Source: a virus. Taken from it: a stretch of 64,000 nucleotides of DNA. The stretch is taken from IMG/VR virus record IMGVR_UViG_3300040758_000214, positions 79,061 to 143,060 of that record. One strand, 5' to 3'. Every line of letters starts with the position of its first letter. The stretch's first letter is position 1. Below are positions 50,691 to 57,700 of this stretch, in pieces. The position numbers and the translations under genes were made by a program. The notes beneath the pieces are model-generated. The model did no database searches and had not been told where the DNA came from. It saw only the letters and a list, made by a program, of their open reading frames with translations.

Positions 50691-50704
50691 ATAAATCTTA
50701 ATAT

Positions 50705-50746
50705 TCTAGATCAGGCTTTATGACTTCTATTTTGAATCGATCTAGA
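50705..50746 (-). repeat. 8-bp hairpin between tRNA genes
   Basis: TCTAGATC is complementary to GATCTAGA 26 bases later. It is probably a processing or spacer hairpin in the tRNA transcript. Confidence 0.45.
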
Positions 50747-50756
50747 AGGACTTTAA

Positions 50757-50832
50757 TGGCGATGGTGATGGGGATCAAACCCCCGACTTTTGGTTAGACA
50801 GACCAATACTCTATCAACTGAGTTACACCGCC
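50757..50832 (-). tRNA. tRNA-Asp (GTC)
   Basis: The anticodon stem TTGGT/ACCAA is perfect, and loop CTGTCTA gives anticodon GTC. The D arm is ACTC/GAGT, CCA is encoded and the T loop is TTTGATC. The acceptor GGCGGTG/CACCATC has one mismatch (C3-A70), and the outer T stem is imperfect. Confidence 0.85.
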
Positions 50833-50836
50833 AAAT

Positions 50837-51055
50837 TTATTTATTATAAATCATTTCTGCTATTTCTAATATACATCTAAGCTCTTTAAAAGATAAAGTA
50901 TCATCAATTACGATACATGTATCATAAAATACTATATATTTTTCAAGAAAAGGATAATCTGTGCATTCATTTGTATATGTAGCTTCTTTATCTAATTCAT
51001 ACTTTTTTATTATTTCTAAAGCTTTAATTTGAGTTTCATTATCTAATGCAAACAT
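50837..51055 (-). CDS. Hypothetical acidic protein (72 aa)
   Basis: The start is the ATG at 51055 (MFALDNETQIKALE) after AAAGAAAGGAGTTAAT. The open frame continues upstream through tRNA-Leu, which is an artefact. The product is acidic and helical at both ends. Function unknown. Confidence 0.65.
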   Translation of the reverse strand: MFALDNETQIKALEIIKKYELDKEATYTNECTDYPFLEKYIVFYDTCIVIDDTLSFKELRCILEIAEMIYNK

Positions 51056-51076
51056 ATTAACTCCTTTCTTTTTTAA

Positions 51077-51155
51077 TGGTACCCGGAGAGAGAGTTGAAC
51101 TCTCAGTTGTAGAGGGCTTAAACCTCTTGCGTCTGCCAGATTCCGCCACCCGGGC
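51077..51155 (-). tRNA. tRNA-Leu (TAA)
   Basis: The acceptor GCCCGGG begins the gene and the 3' end CTCCGGGTACCA includes CCA. The anticodon stem AGAGG/CCTCT holds loop TTTAAGC with anticodon TAA. The D loop carries GG and the T loop is TTCAACT. The variable arm is short for a leucine tRNA. Confidence 0.88.
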
Positions 51156-51161
51156 AAAAAT

Positions 51162-51371
51162 TTAACTATTCATTTTATTATATATTCCAACAAAACATCC
51201 TCCAGATTGTTGAAATTTAGGTCCTTCTTTTGTCATTTTCAAATTACTTCCACATCTGAAGTTTATATGATAATCACTTCTGTCTTCTTTTTCGTCATTG
51301 CCCATTGATGTTTTACATTTACACCCAATACATTCAGTGATATCATTAATTGAATTATATGATTTAGACAT
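51162..51371 (-). CDS. Cys-rich hypothetical protein (69 aa)
   Basis: It has CIGCKCKTSMG near residue 14, then CGSN and GGCF. Four to five cysteines suggest a small zinc fold. It lies between the tRNA-Leu gene and a Trp-rich protein. Function unknown. Confidence 0.6.
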   Translation of the reverse strand: MSKSYNSINDITECIGCKCKTSMGNDEKEDRSDYHINFRCGSNLKMTKEGPKFQQSGGCFVGIYNKMNS

Positions 51372-51381
51372 AATTTTTCCT

Positions 51382-51576
51382 TTAATAAAACCTTTCTGGA
51401 ATCCACTTTGGACAAAATGTACTTGTCATTCTAGTTCCACAAGGTGAATCCCACAAAACAGTTCTCCAACCTCTTACTTCAATTATTTTCATTGGCATAT
51501 TAGTGAATGAATCAATCATCCAATTATGCCAAACTTTACTAAAAATCCAAATTACAAATTTATTTTTAGTTCTCAT
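51382..51576 (-). CDS. Trp-rich small protein (64 aa)
   Basis: A basic protein with six tryptophans (WKVWHNWM-like start, later EVRGWRTVLWDSPCGT). The binding site is weak but the composition is coding-like. Its C-terminal TSTFCPKWIPERF is unusual. No family is recognised. Confidence 0.5.
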   Translation of the reverse strand: MRTKNKFVIWIFSKVWHNWMIDSFTNMPMKIIEVRGWRTVLWDSPCGTRMTSTFCPKWIPERFY

Positions 51577-51601
51577 ATTTAATTCCTTAAAAATATTTTA
51601 A

Positions 51602-51685
51602 TGGTGGGTAATCAAGGATTCGAACCTCGGTGCATTTCTGACCTGATCTACAGTCAGGCGCCTTCAACCACTCGGCCAATTACCC
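51602..51685 (-). tRNA. tRNA-Tyr (GTA)
   Basis: Type II tRNA with acceptor GGGTAAT/ATTACCC, encoded CCA, anticodon stem CCTGA/TCAGG, loop CTGTAGA (anticodon GTA), a variable arm and T loop TTCGAAT. It directly follows the long-stem RNA at 51690-52007 in the transcript. Confidence 0.93.
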
Positions 51686-51689
51686 AAAT

Positions 51690-52007
51690 ATTTATAGATT
51701 GAATATCCCATTCCGTTATCCGAGTCCCGTCCGAGAACATAGATGTATATAGGTCGGTCAATCTATACTTTTAATTTATTACCATTCAAGATTTTCTGAT
51801 TTCCGACCGAAGGTGTTTTCATTCGGATTTCTCTTGCCGGAGACGGTCGATTTGTCTAGGTATCAAGAAATCATATCGAGGGAATTCAATCCCGCAAATT
51901 GACATGAGTGCGCACTCTTCTTGATACATCTATAATCCTTGGCAAAATTATAGATTTTGTCGACCCTATAATCGTAGAAATCAGAAAATCTTGAATAGTA
52001 ATAAATT
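51690..52007 (-). ncRNA. Long-stem structured RNA upstream of tRNA-Tyr
   Basis: The arms 51977-52007 and 51773-51803 are complementary at 30 of 31 positions. Inside are nested stems GGTCGA/TCGACC, GTATCAAGAA/TTCTTGATAC (10 bp), hairpin ATCTATAAT/ATTATAGAT and GGGA/TCCC. A second domain (51693-51767) is closed by 10 bp TATAGATTGA/TCAATCTATA. There is no coding frame. The outer stem begins right at the stop codon of the gene at 52008. It is probably a discrete, stable RNA. No known class is recognised. Confidence 0.65.
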
Positions 52008-52199
52008 TTAAACTTTACTTTTCAATTCATTTAATTCTTTCATAATTAATTTATTCTTTTCTTTTTCTATTTTCAACTCAATACGATATTCATTACTAAT
52101 ATGTGCCCAATAATGAATTGCTTTAACAAGAAATTCTCTGGAAATTTTATATCCTTTTGGTCCAATAAATCTTTTCTTTCGTTTTAGAGGGTTATTCAT
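52008..52199 (-). CDS. Basic helical protein (63 aa)
   Basis: A basic N-terminus (PLKRKKRFIGPKGYK) is followed by helices with many Lys and Glu. It follows GGAGGAAT. Function unknown. It is preceded by a leader hairpin and followed directly by the long-stem RNA. Confidence 0.6.
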   Translation of the reverse strand: MNNPLKRKKRFIGPKGYKISREFLVKAIHYWAHISNEYRIELKIEKEKNKLIMKELNELKSKV

Positions 52200-52220
52200 A
52201 ATTCCTCCAATTTTAATTAA

Positions 52221-52286
52221 TCCTTGGATTCACCTAACCTGTTATCCAGAACTATCCCACCAGATAATCAGTGATGAATCCAAGGA
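52221..52286 (-). promoter_or_regulatory. Leader hairpin ahead of the gene at 52008
   Basis: A perfect 12-bp stem (TCCTTGGATTCA with its complement) encloses a 42-nt region with an inner stem (GATAA/TTATC). It lies in the 5' untranslated leader, 15 bases before the ribosome binding site. It could be a regulatory leader or a processed RNA. Confidence 0.45.
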
Positions 52287-52294
52287 CTTTCAAA

Positions 52295-52378
52295 TCATGA
52301 TTCAACATTTCTCCATTTCCAAGTCAGATCTTTACATGAAGAAATGCAAAGATATTTCCACTTACATTCTTTACACAT
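52295..52378 (-). CDS. Tiny Cys-rich protein (27 aa)
   Basis: A 27-residue frame with a strong binding site (AAGGAGAATTTT). It starts MCKECKWKYLCISSC, and its four cysteines could hold one zinc ion. The cysteine spacing (CxxC, then C-x3-C) and binding site make chance less likely. Confidence 0.5.
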   Translation of the reverse strand: MCKECKWKYLCISSCKDLTWKWRNVES

Positions 52379-52422
52379 AAAATTCTCCTTTATTTAAACT
52401 GAAATTATCAGCTAACTTACTT

Positions 52423-52461
52423 AAAGAAAGGGCCGGCCCCGTGAAAAGTCGACCCTTCTTT
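52423..52461 (-). repeat. Hairpin in the 52.4-kb gap
   Basis: AAAGAAAGGG pairs with CCCTTCTTT with one bulged base, enclosing a GC-rich loop (GGCCGGCCCC). The rest of the gap 52379-52524 holds only a strong binding site followed by ATG CGA TAA. Confidence 0.4.
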
Positions 52462-52524
52462 CCTGGGTAGAGTTCCTCGTTTTTGTGTATTTATTTTATC
52501 GCATCCTCACCTCCTAAAAATTAT

Positions 52525-52640
52525 TTTGCTTTGGGTTTAGCGGTGCTTCCATCCTATTAAGACCGGCAGCGTGACCTATGGACCCATAGCCCATATCCGC
52601 AGCGCGTACAAAATAGTGCCCTTCCAAAACCCAAAGCAAA
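52525..52640 (-). ncRNA. 14-bp stem RNA element
   Basis: TTTGCTTTGGGTTT (52525-52538) is exactly complementary to 52627-52640. Inside are CTATG/CATAG and GC-rich segments. It begins two bases after the stop of the gene at 52643. It shares the sequence CCCAAAGCAAAC with the area after the next element. Confidence 0.5.
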
Positions 52641-52642
52641 CT

Positions 52643-53023
52643 TTATAATTGAGAATCCCAACCATAATGACCAAATCCATCTTTCTGATCTTTATGTGCT
52701 GGGTAATCTTTTATTGCGGCAGAATATATTGTTGCAAACTTTTTTGAATCACATATTATTCCTTCATATACATCCGCTGCTATATCATCAATTTCTTTAT
52801 ATCCTTCTTCCTGTAACTTATGGATTAAGAAATTATAAACTGTATCATCTTCAAGTAATCCTTCTTGATTATTTGCTTCCGTTATAAATTTTCTTAAATC
52901 ATTTCTCCATTCAGCTGTAGTTCTTTCATGGATGAAATACATAATTCCGTAACCTTTCAAAGAAAGTACAAATATTCTAATTCCTAACTTTCCTAGAAAT
53001 TTACTTAATTCATGATAATTCAT
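52643..53023 (-). CDS. Hypothetical protein (126 aa)
   Basis: A 126-residue protein with a hydrophobic N-terminal part (LGIRIFVLSLKGYGIMYF), a helical acidic middle (YKEIDDIAADVYEGII) and an aromatic C-terminus. It is probably soluble. No family is recognised. Structured RNA elements flank it on both sides. Confidence 0.55.
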   Translation of the reverse strand: MNYHELSKFLGKLGIRIFVLSLKGYGIMYFIHERTTAEWRNDLRKFITEANNQEGLLEDDTVYNFLIHKLQEEGYKEIDDIAADVYEGIICDSKKFATIYSAAIKDYPAHKDQKDGFGHYGWDSQL

Positions 53024-53042
53024 ATACTCTCCTTAAAAATTA

Positions 53043-53136
53043 TTTGGGTGTGAACATTGAACAACCTCTTATTGCCGCCTATGATTTAACATACGCCGTA
53101 GGTTTATCAACATCGCGAGTTCAAGTCACACCCAAA
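53043..53136 (-). ncRNA. Extended hairpin RNA element
   Basis: An 11-bp perfect stem TTTGGGTGTGA/TCACACCCAAA continues, after a small internal loop, as TTGAAC/GTTCAA and AACCT/AGGTT. It sits in the leader of the gene at 52643. Its ends look like a tRNA acceptor, but the inner part cannot form a T arm. Confidence 0.5.
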
Positions 53137-53176
53137 CCAAAGCAAACCATAAACTTTATAAATATACCACTCATGG

Positions 53177-53193
53177 TAATTAATATATATAGC
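53177..53193 (-). promoter_or_regulatory. Promoter-like motif 2
   Basis: The minus strand reads GCTATATATATTAATTA. It lies just after a terminator (53216-53265) and before the hairpin RNA and gene at 52643, as expected of a promoter. Confidence 0.5.
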
Positions 53194-53215
53194 AATTAAA
53201 TTTAAAACATATTTA

Positions 53216-53265
53216 ATTTAAAAAATGGGACTCATCTAAAATATTGCTATTTTAAAATGAGTCCC
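53216..53265 (-). terminator. Intrinsic terminator
   Basis: A 9-bp stem GGGACTCAT/ATGAGTCCC with an extended A/T inner helix is followed on the minus strand by ATTTTTTAAAT. It ends the short unit that starts at promoter-like motif 3. Confidence 0.75.
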
Positions 53266-53310
53266 CAAAGGAAGGAGCTAATATGAAATGATTACAAAAC
53301 CCTTTCACAT
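53227..53310 (-). ncRNA. Candidate small RNA with anti-Shine-Dalgarno stretch
   Basis: Between promoter-like motif 3 and an intrinsic terminator lie about 90 bases with no minus-strand frame. They contain AGCTCCTTCCTTT, which is complementary to AAGGAAGGAGCT and resembles the 3' end of 16S rRNA. The whole could be a small RNA that pairs with ribosome binding sites. Confidence 0.4.
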
Positions 53311-53313
53311 TAG

Positions 53314-53330
53314 TTATTAATATATATGGC
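53314..53330 (-). promoter_or_regulatory. Promoter-like motif 3
   Basis: The minus strand reads GCCATATATATTAATAA. It lies 20 bases after the stop of the gene at 53351 and 50 bases ahead of the terminator arms at 53265. Confidence 0.5.
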
Positions 53331-53350
53331 AGATTTAAGAATCCAATATT

Positions 53351-53611
53351 TTAGGATAACGATAATGAGGCGGGTTTTGAATAATTATTCAAATCAAAAA
53401 CTATATTCCCATTTGCAAAAGAGTCTGCATTTTTGACTAATTGTTTTGTAGTTGTAGGCATATTATTATCCACCACATTAATCATTAATCCATCTTTAAA
53501 ATTAAAAACAACACCATCATAAGTTTCTTCAACTTTGAGTAAATTTGTTCTATCAAGTTTAAATTCCATTGTCCCACGTTTAATAATTACACTAAATTGA
53601 CCATGTTCCAT
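53351..53611 (-). CDS. Hypothetical beta-rich protein (86 aa)
   Basis: An 86-residue protein with alternating strands (QFSVIIKRGTMEFKLDRTN, then DGVVFNFKDGLMINVVDN). No family is recognised. It starts 2 bp after the upstream gene ends. Confidence 0.6.
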   Translation of the reverse strand: MEHGQFSVIIKRGTMEFKLDRTNLLKVEETYDGVVFNFKDGLMINVVDNNMPTTTKQLVKNADSFANGNIVFDLNNYSKPASLSLS

Positions 53612-53612
53612 T

Positions 53613-54227
53613 TTATATTTCTCCTTTCAAAATTTGTACTTCTAATTCAACCAACATTTTAGATTTGTTAGTTTTCTCTATTATGAATTTAATCATATCA
53701 ACCTTTTTATTTGTTCTTAAATATTCAGTTATCATCAAAGGGTAATTATTCTCTTTTATTTTCTCATCAATTAATAAACAAAATTCATTTATATGTTCAT
53801 TACAAAATTGTTCAACATCTATTTTTCTTAAATCAATATTGAAATGTGTCCATAAATTAGATAAAAAAATAATTGGACTATCTAAAAATCTAATTAAATT
53901 ATATACTTCATTTATTTGATATTGATCATTTAATGAATGTTTTAATGGTGGAATATAATTATATATCTCTTCAATCTTATCTAAAATTTTAGTACAAAAT
54001 ACTCTTTGATTTTCAATTGTTTCATTTCTTATTTTGTTTATAACTATATTATAATGTTCTTTAAATTCTTCTGATTCAATTGAATCTAAACAATTCAATA
54101 AGTCATATTGTAATGACGCATTATCCTCCATATCACCATCATCATCTTCTTCAACTTCTAATAATGGCAAACTTGATCCTAATAAAATCTTTTCATTATC
54201 TATCATTTTATTTTCCTTTTTATTCAA
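53613..54227 (-). CDS. Hypothetical acidic helical protein (204 aa)
   Basis: A 204-residue acidic protein. The N-terminus has a run of acidic residues (EVEEDDDGDMEDN) and the rest is helical with evenly spaced Leu/Ile. No motif is recognised. The gene is preceded by an AT-rich gap with a terminator. Confidence 0.6.
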   Translation of the reverse strand: MNKKENKMIDNEKILLGSSLPLLEVEEDDDGDMEDNASLQYDLLNCLDSIESEEFKEHYNIVINKIRNETIENQRVFCTKILDKIEEIYNYIPPLKHSLNDQYQINEVYNLIRFLDSPIIFLSNLWTHFNIDLRKIDVEQFCNEHINEFCLLIDEKIKENNYPLMITEYLRTNKKVDMIKFIIEKTNKSKMLVELEVQILKGEI

Positions 54228-54358
54228 TTTACCATAGGTGTTTCATGATTTTTTAAAAATATTTTTAAAATTGGTTTATAATAATCTTTATAAGTAATTT
54301 TTATCGTCTATGTAGAGTGATAAAATGACATAGATTTTATAATTATATATCAGTTCCT

Positions 54359-54383
54359 TTAAAAAAATGGGATTTCTCCCATT
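54359..54383 (-). terminator. Intrinsic terminator
   Basis: The stem AATGGGA/TCCCATT with a GAAA loop is followed by seven U on the minus strand. It lies two bases beyond the stop of the small gene at 54386. Confidence 0.85.
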
Positions 54384-54385
54384 AG

Positions 54386-54511
54386 TTATTTGATTGGATC
54401 AAATGCATCACAATAATAATCAACGCACATACCTTGCCCAGTACATGTTATTCTCCTGGTACAACTTTCACATTCCTCTACTCTGCTCATTCCAATTTCA
54501 TATTCTTCCAT
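54386..54511 (-). CDS. Small Cys-rich protein (41 aa)
   Basis: A 41-residue frame with the binding site GAGAAGGGGTGA. It contains CESC, C, C and C (CESCTRRITCTGQGMC) and resembles, loosely, the C-x2-C-x-C zinc families nearby. It lies between a promoter-like motif and a clear terminator, so it forms a mini operon with the broken gene upstream. Confidence 0.6.
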   Translation of the reverse strand: MEEYEIGMSRVEECESCTRRITCTGQGMCVDYYCDAFDPIK

Positions 54512-54514
54512 AAG

Positions 54515-54648
54515 TCACCCCTTCTCAATTTTGTCATATACATTTTGAACAGAATCATAATCCAGTTCGTTTGAACAACCACTCGATCCATCATATAACA
54601 CCATACTGAAATTTTAATTACCTTTAATTCTTCTTCGGTGAATTCCAT
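54515..54648 (-). pseudogene. Small gene with an apparent one-base deletion
   Basis: The start (MEFTEEELKVIKISV), with an AAAGGAG-type binding site, resembles small phage proteins of the T-E-E-E-L-x-x-I kind. The matching C-terminal part (YDGSSGCSNELDYDSVQN) continues in another frame and ends just before the next gene. One extra base near codon 15 would restore a 44-residue protein. It is either a genuine frameshift or a sequence error. Confidence 0.45.
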
Positions 54649-54691
54649 AATTCACTCCTTTCAAAAATAATTAAATACAACTCCTATTTAG

Positions 54692-54707
54692 TAATTAATA
54701 TATATAG
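54692..54707 (-). promoter_or_regulatory. Promoter-like motif 4
   Basis: The minus strand reads CTATATATATTAATTA, 12 bases after the stop of RNA polymerase beta set 2. It precedes the mini operon of two small genes that ends at the terminator at 54359-54383. Confidence 0.5.
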
Positions 54708-54718
54708 AATATGAATCC

Positions 54719-57700
54719 TTATCTACCAGTAAGCATTAATGCAATGAAATAACTTTTTATTAAATCTTGAACTGGAGCTGATTTTGCATCTCTATATTTA
54801 GTGGATCCATGATGAATAATATCATTAATCATTTCATTTTTAGTCATATGATCATCAGATAAAGGACCTAACATTTCTGAAAGTAATATTGGAGTATTAT
54901 ATGATATTAAAGAATATGTGTCCATTTCTCCTAGTTTTTGTCCACCTTCTCTTCTTTTACCTGATGTAGGTTGTAATGTCTTTCCTGTAACTGGGCCTGT
55001 AGATCTTGAATAAATTTTCATTTCTCCAATCTGTTCCAATTTCTGTATATACATATAACCAATAGGAACATCATTAGTTGTATATATATTATACTCAGGA
55101 ATTTTTAATTTATATCCACTTTTCAATCCTAATAAATCCATAGCCTGTTTTATTTGGACATGAGTAGGAGCTTGAAATGGTGGAACTATAATTGGAAAAA
55201 ATCCAGTATTTTTAATTTGACTAACCAATTGTTGATAATTAGAATGTGGCATTTTTTCTATTGCTAAAATTAATCTTGTACTATACATTTTATTTTTAGT
55301 ATTATCTAACAATGGTAATATTTTTCTTAATCCATCTGCAACCTTTTTCTGATCATTTGTTTGTACCATTTTAACAGCTAAATTTTTAGCTATTAATCCA
55401 ATATAGATTTCATATAATTGTCCTAAGTTCATTCTTCCTATTATACCAACAGGATTCAAAATCATATCAATTGAATCACCCCAAGGTGTTTTAGGCATAT
55501 CTCCATCTTTTTCAATTAAAGAGATAATTCCTTTATTACCATGTCTATTTGCTAATTTATCTCCTAGTCCGACTCTTAATTCTTGTTGAATTTTAAATTT
55601 AACTAAAACTCCAGCTATACTTTTATGTCGAACTGTAAATTTTTCTTCACTAATTCTTTCATGTTTTTTATTAGTTCGATCTATTAATTCTTTTAACATT
55701 GGAAATTTAGAAGATGGAAGATTACTATAAACTTGTATATCTACAATTATTCCACCTGGACTTTTTAGATCAACTTGTCCACCATGTATTTCTTCATATT
55801 CATCTTCATCCCCTTCTGAGTATCCTAATAATTGCTCTAATTCTCCAGCAGTTTTTCTTAATAAAGGTTCTCCTTTATGTGTCATTGTTCCCATTCTAGA
55901 AATATATAAAAGTCTATCTTTTTCAGAAATCAACATTTCAACTTCTATTCCATGAACAGATGTTAATTTATCCTCATTGATTAATCTTTCATTTATAACA
56001 ACACCATCCTCAAAATTATACCCTTTATAAGGCATTACAGCCACACATAGAGTTCTTCCCATAGAGATGGTACCTTGGGATACAGCACTACCTTCCGCTA
56101 AAATAGACCCTTGTTTAACTACCTGACCAAATCTAACTCTTGGAATAAAAATACTTAATGTATCTTTTCCGCTTCCTGATTTAAGATATACAGGTTCTAA
56201 ACTTATTTTAACTTCTCTATCTTTTCCTTTTACAATAATTAAATCATTTGATAAGAAACTAATTTTTCCATCAAAAGGAGCTTTCTTTATAAAATTGTCA
56301 GATAATACATTTGTTAATAATGATTCATATCCTGATTGAACAACTGGTGGTTCAGGATTTTTTAAAGGTAATGCTTGTCTAGCTTGATTAACTGCCATCA
56401 TTACTCTTGCCCCATCATTATTTTCAACGAAGGGAATTAATACTGAAGATGTAGATAATAATCCAGACTTTTCATCATCATTAATTGGTTTAGTATGAAT
56501 TAATCCTCTGGATGAAGTCAATGCAGCATTAACAGATAAATGTTGAACAATACCAATATTTTCCCCTTCTGGTGTATCAAGAGGATCTATATTTCCAAAA
56601 TAAGAATCATGAACATTTCTTGCACTAACTTGAATAGCTTCTTTTCCAGGAATACCCCCCACTGATTTACCAACTGGAGATAATCTTGTCATTGTAGACA
56701 TTTCTTCGATTGGATTAGCATATTCTATATCTGTAACAATTTCTGAATTAATAAATTCACTTAATATTTTTCCTTGTGGAATATTAAATTTAGCATTTTT
56801 ATTTCCAGATAAAACTTGCCCTTTATATTCTGTATATGCAGCATGAACTTGTTTTTGAACTAAATGTATTAATACTTCTGAATTTCTTATTCTTTGATGG
56901 TCTAAACTATTTCTATCAGTTGCATATCCTTCAACAACTTTAGTTGCCATATATTTCATTATCTCATTTAACTTATGAGGTAATTGTTCATTTGCTAAAA
57001 CTTGCTCAACAATTGGATCAATTAAATTTTCTTGATTTGATAATATCATATATGTTGACTGTGTTCTTCCTGTCAATTTAATAATAAAATCATTAAAAAA
57101 TTCTCTTGTTCCAAATTTCTTTTGAATATTATATGAGTATACATTAGCATGAACAAAGGATTCACAAATTTCCTCTTTAAGGGGTGTATTTATATCTGTG
57201 AATACTATATACTGTGTTTCATTTAAACGACAGGCATATGGAGTTTTTGCTTGTATTTTGTCAACTATTTGGTGACCTATCCCATACTCTCTTAACGTTT
57301 CATCAAATCCAAATAAAAAAAATAAACATATTGAAAATGGAATTGTATAATTTCCCATATATATTTCTAGATATTTTAATTTCCTAGTTCTCTTACTCCA
57401 TATATGAAAACTAGAATAAGAACTTGTAAATCTTGAATCATATGGTTCAGGAAATGTTATAGGATTTAAAACTATTTGATTAATTAAACATTTTCTTTGC
57501 CCATTAACTTTAAATGTACCATATGCATCTATTTTAGGTAAATCAATATTGATATGATGTATATTACCAAATTCATCTTTTAATGTAGCTTTTAATACTA
57601 TTTCATCACTCTTATCAAGTTCCGTATTTTTTCCAAGTTTTTCAACCATTTCAACTTTTTCAACTTTTAATGGAATATTAGCTTTAGATAAAACATTAAA

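Noticed and set aside
53043-53136. tRNA gene on the plus strand
   Set aside because: The acceptor-like stem and GAGTTCAAGTC look right, but no T stem can form and the inner part is a long hairpin.
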